Numbered from the stretch's first letter, positions 10,111-20,256 are shown. The stretch: 64,000 bases of DNA from Rhynchopus euleeides (GCA_963210315.1 OY723320.1:1488001-1552000), one strand, 5' to 3'. Notes: generated by a model from the letters alone, not told the origin. A program made the numbers and translations.

Positions 10111-11774
10111 TTTTTGGCGGATGGAGCGAAGACCCCCAATCTCAAAAAATGCTCAAAATTCGAATTTTTTTTTCGGGGTGGCCAGAATGGGCTGTTTTAG
10201 GCTATTTGAGGCCATTTTCGAGCAAATTTTTGGGTTTAGAGCCACGCAAAGGGTCTAAAATGGGCATGCCAATCTCAAAAAATGCTCAAAATTCCGAGAG
10301 ATTTCAGATTTTTCGAATTTTTTGACCGAGAAAATTCTGACCCCAAAATGTGGTCCTTGTGGTCTGGAACTGTCCGTTGTCGAAGGAATTGGTGAAAAAA
10401 TCGTGATTTTTGGCCTCTGGATCACCCATGCCGTCCCAAAAATCAAGCAAAAGAGGTTTGGTAGGTGCATTTTTGGGTGAACATGAGCCATTGTGCCAAC
10501 CTGCTTGATTTCACCCGAAAATTGGAATCCGTTGAATATGGTTTCTGATGAAAATGTGAAAATTTTCGACCTTCTTCGCAGTTTTTGCCACTTCCTTGCC
10601 CCATCTTTCCCACCCAAAATCGAAGTACCGTGAATGGTGTTGTTGAAAGGTCCAAATTGCGTTGGTTGTGCGTAGTTCTGCCGAAATCGTGCACACGTTG
10701 TGCATAGTGCATGTGTAACGCCATTTGCGACCAAAATGTAAATTTCCTGCACCCGAGCGTTGACGCTTCCACACACCCTTACAAACCCACTTGCCTGATG
10801 AAGGGGGTGGTGTGTAGAGCACGTTTGGCAGGGCTGAATGACACTTTCCGCGCGAAGGTCGTGTGCGTAATTAAAAAACGGTCCGAGGGCCGGAGGCCCG
10901 AGGCCTTTTTTTACCTGCACGAGGGTGCAATTGAGGCCGATACGGGGTGCAGATGATGGTTTCTTGCACAACCCAGTCATGTTTTGCACATCACGACGAA
11001 CTCGGAAATTCCTCATATTTGCACTCCAGGTCTCATATTTGCACTGGTGCAAATATGGGACCTGGAGTGCGTGCAAATAATGACTGGGGGGTGCAAGAAA
11101 GTTCAAATTGTGTAGTTCCTGCGTACTTCGTGCGTAGCCCGAGCGTACTTTGGGTAGTTCGTGCGTATATTGTGCGAAGCGTCTTTGACAGCACCAGTAA
11201 CGGACTTTTGGAACGTAACTATTTTAGAACGGACCGGGAAAAAATGGGCACGTCGCTACTTCGCGCTACTTCGTCGCTCGTAACGAGTAAAAATATCAGG
11301 TGGTTTATACACCGCCAATGTGAGGTGTGCGGGTGTATTCCTGAAGGATTCACTTCTGCGTCCACACTGAGTGATTTTGGAGTGATTTTCACTCCAAATT
11401 TCACTCCAGGAACATTGGATGCTGCAAGGTTGCAGGGGTTTCTGCAGTATTTGCCTTGAAAAAGCCAAAAAACATGATTTTTTCACGAAACTCGACATGT
11501 CCGTGCGTTATTATCCAAAAAATGGTCCCAGGGGGGTATTCTGGAGCCATCTCCACCAAAAACTACACCATCCGCCCGCAAAATTGTCCGAATAACGCAA
11601 GTTTTCATGAAAATAACGGAAAAATAACGCGTTATTTTAGGAGAAAACGTTTTCCAATTTTTTGACATCACGGAGTGGCCCCCTGGAGTGATATTTTACC
11701 CAAGAAAATTCTTTTAGGGGGGGTAGGGACCCGAGTTTCGGGTCAGATTCACCGGGAAATGCTGCCTTTTTTGG
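10111..11774. other. Repeat-derived DNA without a recognised gene
   Basis: It contains the second copy of the 115-bp repeat (10159-10273) and a long minus-strand open frame (10255-11106) whose product has no recognisable domain. A GCGTTGACGCTTCC motif at about 10757 is followed by a segment resembling 46328-46450. Near 11210-11255 lies a diverged GGAACGTAACTATTTTAGAAC sequence resembling the subterminal words of the CCGTATAC MITEs. Confidence 0.4.
10159..10273 (+). repeat. Dispersed 115-bp repeat, copy 2
   Basis: Identical to 6623-6737. Here the right side continues into CTCAAAAAATGCTCAAAATTC instead of the 387-bp array. Confidence 0.9.
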
Positions 11775-11930
11775 GGTCAAAAAATAACGCAAAAATAACG
11801 TTATTACCGTTACTGGTAACGGAATAACGCCCAATGTATGTGTATAATAGTTGACATGCAAGTATTATACATGTATAATACATGTATATACTTGTAGTTA
11901 TACATGTAAAATTTACAAGATCCCACCGTG

Positions 11931-12158
11931 TAGGGCCCCCCCCCCCCCCCCCCTCCGGCCCAACGTTAAGTCCGGCCCCAGAATTAGCCAGAGGCCTGCC
12001 CCCCCCCCCCCCCCCGGACATTTCCCGAATTAATTTCCCGCCCGGACATGTCCGGGCGGACATGTCCGGACCTGGAAATTCGGGAAATCCAATTTTGACC
12101 CCCCCCCCGGACATGTCCGGCCAGGACCCCAATAGTTTGATTTTTGGTCCAGAAAATA
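11931..12158. other. C-rich and GGACATGTCC-rich spacer
   Basis: Two poly-C tracts are followed by repeated CCGGACATGTCCGG palindromes. No gene. The adjoining MITE inserts at a TA at its right edge. Confidence 0.5.
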
Positions 12159-12503
12159 CCGTATACGTAAATATTATGGAACGTAAATATTATGGAACGG
12201 GCCCATTTTTGGCCGGTCCGTTCCATAATATTTACGTTCCAAAATATTTACAGGGCCAGTTGGGGACTCGGTGGTGAGGACGGCTTGCGTCAGGAATCGC
12301 GCGAAAAGTGCACGAGTAGGTCCCGTCAGGGACTCTGTATGCCGTCCGATCACCTGGTCCAAGTCCCCGAGTCGCAGAAAGCCCTGTAAATATTATGGAA
12401 CGAAAAAAATCTGGAACGCCAACCCACCAGCGTTCCAAAATATTTACGTTCCATAATATTTACGTTCCATAATATTTACGTTCCAAAATATTTACGTATA
12501 CGG
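12159..12503. mobile_element. MITE, CCGTATAC family, copy 3 (345 bp)
   Basis: Same 345-bp length and structure as the copies at 4329 and 4743, flanked by TA, but in unrelated surroundings. This shows the family moves independently of the satellite. Confidence 0.92.
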
Positions 12504-12565
12504 TAGTTTGAAAATTTTTGAAATCTGGGTGCCCAAAAAAAAATTCCTAAGACCGGCGATTTGTA

Positions 12566-12797
12566 GGGGGACCCTTTCGAATTTTTTTTTGGGGAAGGGT
12601 AAATTGAACGTTTTTGGCCAAATGAAGCCACTGCGACCATTCCCGGGCCTCGGAAATCAGATTTTGGCCCCTCAAATGCGGTGCCGGTCCGGACAAAAAA
12701 CCGAAAAAATCGTGAAAAATGGCCCATTTTCCCCAGCCAAAAATGCCCCCCGGACACCCCCAGAGACATGTCCTAATCCGGGGTGCCAGTAGGGGGG
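12566..12797 (+). repeat. Dispersed repeat 'F', uninterrupted copy (~232 bp)
   Basis: It runs from GGGGGACCCTTTCGAATTTT through GAACGTTTTTGGCC, CACTGCGACCATTCCCGGG and GGCCCATTTTCCCCAGCC to GGGGTGCCAGTAGGGGGGACC. It serves as the empty-site reference for the copy at 14434-25157, which is split by three insertions. The first and last words (GGGGGACC) are the same, so adjacent copies can join end to end, as at 25140-25157. Confidence 0.85.
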
Positions 12798-13246
12798 ACC
12801 AGGCCTGGGCGGGGAACGAGCCCTTTTTCCAGGTTTTTTGGGTCGGGGAACCAGGTTTTTTCTAAGAATTTTTACAAGGGAATTTTTGCTCGCCCCCCCA
12901 CAGTTTCCAGGCGCGTGCCCGTCAGGCGGGACTTTTTCTCTGATTTCTCTCCGCGTCATCATTGACAGCTCTCGAGTGATGCCCAGAGATGCTTGCGGCA
13001 GAGAGTGCCCCTCATGCGCGTTACAGCTGAAAATGAATGAGGATCATCTGGCACTCGTTCTCATCGGGGGGTGTGCTCCGCAGGGACTCAATACACCTTG
13101 GCACTCTCGCAGGGCTGGACATGCCAGCAGCTGGAGGACAGTTACAAAGCTGCCCCCGACGCCACCCACCTGCTGGCCCCTTCAGGTCTGAAAGCCCAAA
13201 AGCTCCCGGGGATTTTGCAGTGGTGCGCACCATATTCAGCGCAGGG

Positions 13247-13692
13247 CAGGGGTGCCAACTGAAGCAATTTTTCAGCCAACGCTCTGAGACAAAAATTATT
13301 GGTCCCCAAAAAACACGTTCGTGGGTTCCCCGGGCCATTTTGAGGTGATTGTGCGACATGTCCGAAATCAGAGGTCCCAACCAAATGTTACAAGTCCACG
13401 GCGGATTTGTAACATTTGTAACATTTGTTACAAGTCCACGGCGGATTTGTAACATTTGTAACATTTGCGGCATTTGTAACAAATGTTACAAGGCCACAAC
13501 GGGTAAAATAGGTGAAAAAAGTGAAAAACCGTTTTTTGACCCAAAAAATGGCATTTCCTGGGGTGCGACCAATTGCGACCAGACCCAAATATGCCCAAAA
13601 AAGCATATTTTTGGTGGGCTGGGTCTCGCATTGACCTTGTGTAATTCTAAATAATTTTTGTCTCACCAAAACCCCTAACGTTGGCACCCCTA
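13247..13692. mobile_element. hAT-like MITE (446 bp) with 8-bp target duplication
   Basis: The ends are CAGGGGTGCCAAC on the left and GTTGGCACCCCTA on the right, flanked on both sides by GCGCAGGG. An 8-bp duplication and CAGGGGTG-type ends are hallmarks of the hAT superfamily. AGACAAAAATTATT near the left and its complement near the right extend the inverted ends. The interior contains a small tandem repeat at 13386-13490 built from TTGTAACATTTGTAACATT and AAGTCCACGGCGGA. No transposase is encoded. Confidence 0.88.
13386..13490 (+). repeat. Short tandem repeat inside the hAT-like MITE
   Basis: Two copies of a ~43-bp unit (TGTTACAAGTCCACGGCGG plus two TTTGTAACA words) and a third partial copy. 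Confidence 0.85.
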
Positions 13693-13944
13693 GCGCAGGG
13701 TGATCTCTCCGATTTTCCAAAACTGCTGGTTTACGGGTTTGGGGAACGGTCGTCGGCAGACCGTTGAAATGCCCGTGTTAGCAAGGCACACTCACGTTTC
13801 AGGTAGCGTGTCGCGTGTCACGCATGTCGCGAACGCGGCAAGTGTACCTCCCAGGTGGGGAAGCCCGACCTCCTGTCCGATGTCAGTCAGGCTTCGAAGA
13901 AGCGCTTCATGGATGCGGCGCTGACCCGGGGAAGTGAGATAGAT

Positions 13945-14190
13945 GGACGGGCACACGCTACATGGGGGGTCTGGGGGGCGTGAGCCCCCCAGCCGCCGGA
14001 GGCCACGGTAGCGAACATCTGTTCGTGTGGGCGTACAGATTCTGTGCGAGTTGGCTGCGTCCTCAGAGGCGACTGGAGTGGTTGGACCCCGACTTGATGG
14101 GATTCGAAGGACTTGAGTACGAGACGTACGCCACAGGGGGGTCTGGGGGGCGGAGCCCCCCAGCCGCCGGAGGCCACGGTAGTGAACGTC
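13945..14190 (+). repeat. Paired-hairpin element, copy 1
   Basis: Two GC-rich palindromic modules at about 13964-14020 and 14136-14190, in the same orientation, flank a ~110-bp spacer. Each module is GGGGGGTCTGGGGGGCG, GAGCCCCCCAGCCGCCGG and GGCCACGGTAGYGAAC. The spacer has CAGATTCTGTGCGAGTTGGC. The whole unit occurs in reverse at 63215-63480, and a diverged version lies at 52478-52760. Function unknown. Confidence 0.8.
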
Positions 14191-14433
14191 TGGCTCTCCA
14201 GTTGGCCAGCAAGGCGAACGGTACGTGGGACAGACTTCCCTTCCATCCTTGTGCGCGCCCTGTCGACTGGGGAAAACTAAGAAAAAGTTTTTTCCTCTGC
14301 GAAACAACCTTAGAAAAAAATTCCCCTAACAAAATTCTTAGAAAAAAACTTTTTTTCCCCTTACAAAAATTCTTAGAAAAAAAGTTCAGAATCCTGAAAG
14401 TGGGGAACAAGCCCCCCAGTTAGGAACAGCCCT
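14191..14433. other. AT-rich spacer with CTTAGAAAAAAA words
   Basis: Three spaced copies of TTCTTAGAAAAAAA-like sequence and no gene. It ends at the GGGGGGACC start of the split F repeat. Confidence 0.4.
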
Positions 14434-14841
14434 GGGGGGGACCTTTCGATTTTTTTTTCAGCACACTTCGATGTGGGCGGAAAGTGTCGCGTGCTTGTTC
14501 GTGCCCTTGTGCTCCTCACTCACGACACCATCATCAGCAGGAGTGTGAGTGTGGAAGCGTCAACGCAAATTATCGAGAATCATCAACACGTGGAAGTGAA
14601 AGCTACGACTGACCGAAGAGGAGCGACATCAAGGAGAAAACAAGAGGTATCAAGGAGACCAAGAGGCAGGACCTTCCTACCGGGGAGACTGTACTCTGTG
14701 AAAGCGAGGTATCAAAAGAGGCAGGACCTTCCTACCGGGGAGACTGTCCTCTGGGTGCGAGCGAGAGAGGAGCGGCATAGGAAGAGGGGCAGGAGAAGCG
14801 CGTACAGGTGGGGGAGCCGGACGGGTGAGAGTTGAACGGTA

Positions 14842-15888
14842 ATGGCCTACTCCGCCGTGGACTGGGACAGGGTGGTGCCGTCCTTGGCAGGTCCGGGCGA
14901 TGGCATGAATGCTCCGCAGGAGGCCTGCATCTTCCCGTCGTGCGGGGTCTCTCACAGCGCGACAATCACGTGCTACCGCTGTGGGTGCCGCACGACAAAG
15001 TCGTGCATGAAAAAGCACACGACGGCCGGCACCGCCGAGCTTTTTATGCAGACGGCGGGGGAGCCCCACTGGATATGTCCAGCGTGCTCCTGGCTGGCCA
15101 GCCCAGACGCGTTGCCGGAGGAACACCCTGTGGAGCACTCCGACAGTGATGACTGGGAAGACGACGCGCAGCAGGAGGGGGACATGAACCAACCGGAGCA
15201 GTCTGCCAGCGCGCACGAGGGATCAGACAAGCTGGACCAAGTCCTCGCGGAGCTCGTCACCATCAAGAAGCAAAACACGAGACTGGAGGCCAGGGTGATC
15301 GACATGGAGAAGGCTTTGAAGGGGATGGGTGACCGCCTGCAGGCCGTGGAGGAGGAGCTACCCGCAGATTTTAGTCCCCACGTAGTCGCAACGTGGGGCA
15401 CCATGGCTTCAGCTCATATGAGAAGGGAGGTGAGGAACAAGCTGTCTACAGCTTTTAACGAGGCGGCGATCGGGGCGATCGGCGAGAACAAGGCAGACTG
15501 GCTGGATCACCTCAAGCGGGCTTTCGAGACTCTGGACAACATCCTCCTCCTCGTCAACAGCACCGGGCTGAACCAGGCTCACCGCAAGGGCCTGCACCAC
15601 GCAGTGGCAAGGTTGTCGGCGCTGACGGTGGTGCGGGGGAAAACGGCCCGAGGGGTGTACGAGCAGAAATGCCTTGATGCGGGGTTCGCGGGTTTCTCCG
15701 CTGTTCTACACCACAAATTTGTGAAGGACGCCGTGGATGCAGCGTCGCGGGAGGAGCAAGCGGAGAGGTCCCGCTCAGCCGTTTTTCCTCAACAGCGAGA
15801 CTGGCGCTACGAACCGTATCACACACCGTCGGGAAAGGGGAAGGGAAGGGGGAAGGGGCACACCGGGTCAAAGGGATCAAAGCAATGA
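14842..15888 (+). CDS. Gag-like first ORF of the tyrosine-recombinase retrotransposon
   Basis: 348 residues starting at an ATG about 280 bp after the left repeat. Residues ~28-90 carry a cysteine/histidine-rich segment of PHD-like spacing (CIFPSCG, CYRCGC, HWICPACSW). An acidic linker and a coiled-coil region (LAELVTIKKQNTRLEARVID) follow, then a helical domain and a basic, glycine-rich tail. It is in the gag position of the element and probably binds nucleic acid and self-assembles. I assign it by position and composition, not by recognised similarity. Confidence 0.75.
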   Translation: MAYSAVDWDRVVPSLAGPGDGMNAPQEACIFPSCGVSHSATITCYRCGCRTTKSCMKKHTTAGTAELFMQTAGEPHWICPACSWLASPDALPEEHPVEHSDSDDWEDDAQQEGDMNQPEQSASAHEGSDKLDQVLAELVTIKKQNTRLEARVIDMEKALKGMGDRLQAVEEELPADFSPHVVATWGTMASAHMRREVRNKLSTAFNEAAIGAIGENKADWLDHLKRAFETLDNILLLVNSTGLNQAHRKGLHHAVARLSALTVVRGKTARGVYEQKCLDAGFAGFSAVLHHKFVKDAVDAASREEQAERSRSAVFPQQRDWRYEPYHTPSGKGKGRGKGHTGSKGSKQ

Positions 15889-16020
15889 CTCAAGCAAACA
15901 CCCGCCCGCCCAACCCTACCTCTTCAGACCCTGCACCGCCAACTACCGACAGAAAGGAGCAACAAAAGCACGGGACGCAAGAAGAAAACACAAGCCCCAC
16001 TGACCGAGAAGGCGCGCAAC

Positions 16021-16887
16021 GTGGTGCGAGCGACGCTGAGGGGCATCTTGGGAGACGCACTCTCCCCAAACTACTGGAAAACACTGTCGCGGACCATGGA
16101 GCGGTACGGGGATTTCCTGGAAGTGTGGCAGGAGAAGGAGTGTGTCGAGTCGCACGACGAAGGCGTGATGCTGTGGATGGCACACCTCCAGGCGGAGGGG
16201 CTGTCAGTGCAGTCGGCGCTGCAGTACACCAACAACCTGGTGGCGGCGCTCCGCAGGTTCGCCGGCATCCACCTCGAACACAGCAGCATTTTGCGGGACT
16301 TCAGGAGAGCGCTAAAGCGGAGAGGGGCACTGAAACCCCAGAAACACGCTGTGCCCGCAACGCGAGAGGAGGCAAAGGAAGCCATGCAGCGAGAGCCCAG
16401 GGACGTGGTGAAGATCGCGCTGAGTCTGATGTGGGCGGGGGCAGCTCGGAGCTCAGATGTCCTGCGTTTGGACAGGGACGATGTCAAGCCGATGGGGAAC
16501 GGACAGGTCGCAGTACGGTGGACGCAGTCGAAGTCCGATCCATACAGAGTCGGACGGATGACAGGGTTGCGAATGCCTCGACGCTACTACGAGCTTCTCA
16601 CAGAGCACCTGCGCACGACGGCGCGTTCGCGAGAGAAAAAGGTGTTTCCACAGACTGTGACTTATGCATCCATAGCGGCGGCGGTGAAGCGGGTGAAGCT
16701 GACGCTGACACCACACTCGTTGAGACGGGGGGCACTGACGCACCTCGCGAGGCTTGGGCTGCCGCTAGAAGAGATCAGGCTGCTGTCCCGACACAGCACC
16801 ATCGAGGGGGTGGTGCGCTACATCGACGCGGCGGAGAACATTCGGATCACAGAGACCGAGGCAGTGTCGAGCCGACTGGCTTGGTGA
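16021..16887 (+). CDS. Tyrosine recombinase of the retrotransposon
   Basis: 288 residues. The phage-integrase-like C-terminal half shows the expected order of active-site motifs: arginine in GAARSSDVLRL, then TPHSLRRGALTHLA, then LSRHSTIEGVVRYID with histidine and the tyrosine nucleophile. The N-terminal half is helical, as in core-binding domains. DIRS-order elements use this enzyme in place of a DDE integrase. It lies between the gag-like and RT frames; in DIRS1 and Ngaro elements the recombinase is usually last, so the order is notable. Another frame is open across the same bases but shows no domain there. Confidence 0.9.
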   Translation: MVRATLRGILGDALSPNYWKTLSRTMERYGDFLEVWQEKECVESHDEGVMLWMAHLQAEGLSVQSALQYTNNLVAALRRFAGIHLEHSSILRDFRRALKRRGALKPQKHAVPATREEAKEAMQREPRDVVKIALSLMWAGAARSSDVLRLDRDDVKPMGNGQVAVRWTQSKSDPYRVGRMTGLRMPRRYYELLTEHLRTTARSREKKVFPQTVTYASIAAAVKRVKLTLTPHSLRRGALTHLARLGLPLEEIRLLSRHSTIEGVVRYIDAAENIRITETEAVSSRLAW

Positions 16888-18515
16888 GGTCTAAAAAGCG
16901 CAGGGCAAAGCGGCGGCGTCGCGACGGAGACATCGTGGCATCCCATTTCCCTCCTATGCAAAAGAAGATGAGGCGGCTTCTAGCCGCAGCACCGATGTAC
17001 GACGCGACACCGGATGACGACGACGAGCGAGGGCGTCTTCCACCACCACGGGTGCCACAGCGAAAGACGGTGGAGGGAGACTGGGGCTACGAAAACTGGA
17101 GCAGCGGACAGGAGGACGCGGACTACGGGCCGGCAGTGGAACACATATACGGAGAAGAGATCGGAGTGCCTCTGGGGGACACGACTGTTCGACCACACGA
17201 GCAGGGAGACACGGGACAACATCAGAAGCTCGCCCCCATCGGGACTACACGACTGGACATCGATGCATTGAGACAACTCGACACGGACGGGGAGCTGGAC
17301 GGGGTCATCGACATGATAACGGACACGGCGGTGTTCCGCGAGGCACTGCTGCCGGGGCGTGAAGGGGCGTTCGCGAGGGAGAAGCGAAAGGTGTCCAGAC
17401 ACATGCTCCAGCACCTCGGGCAGCTGGAGGACTACGGGGTCTTGGTGCAAGAAGAATCAACGCTGATCCACCCGGCCTACACCGTGGCCAAAAAGAGCGG
17501 GGGCCTCAGGTTTATAGTGGACGCCAGGACGCTGAACAAGGCGATGAAGCCCCCGCCCGACATGCGCCTAAATTCCATCACGAGAGTGGCCCAGAGGCTG
17601 GCTAACGCTGACTGGGTTGTATTGGCCGATGCGCGTAGCTGGTTCTACCAGTTCCCGGTGGCGGAGGATATACAGAAGTTCTTCGGGGTGCGTATCGGTG
17701 ACAAGCGGAACGATTTCGTCGACGCTCGCCTGCAGGTACTGTGCATGGGTTGGTCGTACTCCCTAGCTATTGCGCACAGGAGCCTGGCCGAGATGATCGC
17801 AGGAGACGTAACGCCGAGGCGCGCCTTCAAGATTTTCGGTAGTGTGGTGTGGCAGAGTTACGTGACGCGCAGCCCGCTCTGTTTCGCGCCAGCGATGCTG
17901 TCCTACATCAGGAGGATTGCCCGGACAACGCTGGAAGATAAGGGAAAGTGGGACTTAAAGGCGGTGGCACCACCCTCGGTGCGGCACGAGCTGCGCCTGC
18001 GGATGTCCTTCCTCGAACAGAATAGCTGGCTGACATGTGTGCCACACACACGAGGCGCCTCGGTCTGGAGCGACGCGTCGAGCACAGCGTGGGCGGCGAT
18101 CGCGATCGAGGGGACGTCAGAGAGGGTGTCGCAGGGAGTGTTCTCCGAGCAGGAACGCGGGGCGCACATCTTCCTGAAGGAGGCTTACGCGGCCCTACAG
18201 GGACTCAGACTCATCATCGCGAGCGGGTGCACAGTGCGCTGCTACATCGACAACCTGCCGCTGGTGCACTGCCTCGTAAAGGGACACTGCAGCAACTTTC
18301 GGGGAAATATCCTGCTACAACACATCGTGAACACTGCGACGGCTAAGAATCTCACGCTGGATGCGGTGTGGGTCCCGACGACAGAGCAACGCGCGGACTG
18401 CTATACGAGAGGGGTCGTCCATCCGGCGCAGATCTCACTCGATGTCACACCCCTAGACCAAATGCAGCCAACCAGACCGCTGTCTTCCACAACAGCGCCC
18501 CTCGGACGAGGGTAG
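16888..18515 (+). CDS. Reverse transcriptase / RNase H region of the retrotransposon (fossil)
   Basis: The frame stays open from as far up as 15885, but recognisable sequence begins after the recombinase stop. There is a basic leader, then RT fingers/palm motifs (GGLRFIVDARTLNK, VLADARSWFYQF, QVLCMGWSYSLAIAHR). RNase H-like sequence follows (SVWSDASSTAWAAIAI, KEAYAALQGL, VRCYIDNLPLVHCL). The order matches DIRS/Ngaro-type RT-RH. The product is shorter than the family norm, so the copy is probably non-functional. Confidence 0.85.
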
Positions 18516-18990
18516 TGTGGAAGCGTCAACGCAAAAAAGAAACCAAAGCAAAAAGTGCCGAACAAAGCGCAGTGACACTTTTTCAGCACACTTCGATGTG
18601 GGCGGAAAGTGTCGCGTGCTTGTTCGTGCCCTTGTGCTCCTCACTCACGACACCATCATCAGCAGGAGTGTGAGTGTGGAAGCGTCAACGCAAAAAAGAA
18701 ACCAAAGCAAAAAGTGCCGAACAAAGCGCAGTGACACTTTTCGAGGAGAGGTCAATTGAACGTTTTTGGCCAAATGAAGCCACTGGGGGTATGGAAATTT
18801 AGTCATTCTTAGTCACTTTTAGGCGATTTACGCGCGGTTTTTCGGCTGGGGAAAAGAGAGTAAGATTTTCGAAAAAAATCGATTTTTTCGCAAAAAATCG
18901 CATTGTGTCGTAGTCGCGCGTAGTCACCCGTAGTCGCCAGGTCGAGGTTCCCAGATTCCATACCCCCCCGGGGTACTGAATTACCGATTT

Positions 18991-19749
18991 TTCGACATGT
19001 CGAAAAAAAATTTTTTTGGCCGAAAAAAAAATTTTTTTTTCGGCCGACTAAACCGAAAATCGGGCCCTCTGGGGTGCCACACCGATATTTTTCGGATTTT
19101 TTTCGGATTTTTTTTCGATTTTTTTCGGTTGGGGTGGCCACCAGTCCAGGCTGCTGCCCCAGGGTGGCCGGATTTTCGACATGTCGAAAAAAAAATTTTT
19201 TTGGCCGAAAAAAAAATTTTTTTTTCGGCCGACTAAACCGAAAATCGGGCCCTCTGGGGTGCCACACCGATATTTTTCGGATTTTTTTCGGATTTTTTTT
19301 CGATTTTTTTCGGTTGGGGTGGCCACCAGTCCAGGCTGCTGCCCCAGGGTGGCCGGATTTTCGACATGTCGAAAAAAAAAAATTTGGCCGAAAAAAAATT
19401 TTTTTTTTCGGCCGACTAAACCGAAAATCGGGCCCTCTGGGGTGCCACACCGATATTTTTCGGATTTTTTTCGGATTTTTTTTCGATTTTTTTTGGTTGG
19501 GGTGGCCACCAGTCCAGGCTGCTGCCCCAGGGTGGCCGGATTTTCGACATGTCGAAAAAAAAAATTTGGCCGAAAAAAAAAATTTTTTTTTCGGCCGACT
19601 AAACCGAAAATCGGGCCCTCTGGGGTGCCACACCGATATTTTTCGGATTTTTTTCGGATTTTTTTTCGATTTTTTTCGGTTGGGGTGGCCACCAGTCCAG
19701 GCTGCTGCCCCAGGGTGGCCGGATTTTCGACATGTCGAAAAAAAAAATT
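18991..19749 (+). repeat. 184-bp tandem array (4 units) inside element A
   Basis: Units start with TTCGACATGTCGAAAAAA at 18991, 19175, 19360, 19543 and a last partial one at 19726. Period is 183-185 bp. Each contains CGGCCGACTAAACCGAAAATC and GTCCAGGCTGCTGCCCC. Copy B at 62238-62425 has a single diverged unit, so the array expanded only in copy A. Long open frames on both strands are repeat artefacts. Confidence 0.95.
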
Positions 19750-20238
19750 TATCTCCCTAAAATAATGTTCTCTCATCAAAATAGCCTGCGGCCCTGCAAG
19801 ATAAGAAGATTATTTAATCCTCCACCAGCACAACGTTGAAAACGTGCAGTAGATTTTTCGAACCCCATAAAGTTAGATTATTTGACGGTAAAATAATGTT
19901 GACTCTCCTTCACGCAAGTTCCTTACAAGCTGTTAAGAAAAGCTGGCATTATTGCCTCACAGGGGAAATCACCTAAAAAAAAAGTCGGCCAAAATAAAAC
20001 AATGTCTTTAGGCAGGTCGAAACAATCTAAATTACTTCACTGTAAACCTATGCGTGATCTGGGGTCCCTGCAGTCCAACAAATCTGCACATTATTTTACT
20101 GTAAAATAATCTAACTTTATGGGGTTCGAAAAATCCGCTGCACGTTTCAACGTTGTGCTGGTGGAGGATTAAATAATCTTCTTATCTTGCAGGGACTTAG
20201 GCTATTTTGATGAGAGAACATTATTTCAGGGAGATAAA
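19748..20238. mobile_element. Foldback element with ~150-bp inverted arms (TTTATCTCCCT...)
   Basis: The left arm (19748-~19900) and right arm (~20085-20238) are near-perfect reverse complements. Each contains AAAATAATGTTCTCTCAT, GATTATTTAATCCTCCACC and GAACCCCATAAAGTTAGAT. A ~190-bp unique centre separates them. It lies at the junction where copy B runs directly from GACATGTCG into the GC hairpin, so it entered copy A after the two diverged. No coding capacity. Confidence 0.85.
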
Positions 20239-20256
20239 ACAACCTATTGCACAAAA

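Larger units (their letters stand above)
3839..11930. mobile_element. Candidate 8.1-kb element with long inverted ends (CACGGTGGGATC...), TA-flanked
   Basis: The first ~90 bp (CACGGTGGGATCTTGTAAAT onward) are repeated as the reverse complement at 11837-11930, and TA flanks both outer ends. Inside these arms a second inverted pair starts with GGGCGTTATT at 6285 and ends with AATAACGCCC at 11832. The left arm has been enlarged by palindromic satellite and three MITE insertions. The interior holds the 387-bp array and fragments of other families. No transposase is recognisable, so it may be a non-autonomous element or simply an inverted duplication of satellite DNA. Confidence 0.5.
12957..13763 (+). 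pseudogene. Decayed coding sequence of unknown function interrupted by a hAT-like MITE
   Basis: Protein-like sequence reads through about 12957-13070 (with RECPSCALQLKMNEDHLALV), then changes frame near the G6 run at 13067-13072. It continues as TQYTLALSQGWTCQQLEDSY to about 13246. After the MITE and one copy of its target duplication, the same frame goes on (GDLSDFPKLLVYGFGERSS) to a stop near 13763. The reading frame is therefore older than the insertion. I do not recognise the protein. Confidence 0.5.
14452..18744 (+). mobile_element. Tyrosine-recombinase (DIRS-order) retrotransposon with split direct repeats, fossil copy
   Basis: The left end (about 14455-14563: CAGCACACTTCGATGTGGGC to GTGTGGAAGCGTCAACGCA) recurs at 18582-18691 inside the right end, flanked by two copies of a second block that contains AAGTGCCGAACAAAGCGCAG. 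This is the split-direct-repeat layout of Ngaro- and PAT-like elements. Between the ends lie a gag-like frame, a tyrosine recombinase frame and a reverse transcriptase/RNase H frame. It sits in the T-rich start of an F repeat and is intact enough to look fairly young. The RT part is shorter than usual, so I treat the copy as probably not whole, with about one break. Confidence 0.88.

Noticed and set aside
15885-16887. Long N-terminal extension of the RT frame
   Set aside because: It overlaps the tyrosine recombinase in another frame and shows only arginine/glycine-rich sequence without motifs.
18809-19779. Long open frames on both strands (228-274 residues)
   Set aside because: They run through the 184-bp tandem array, give lysine/phenylalanine repeats and exist on both strands at once.
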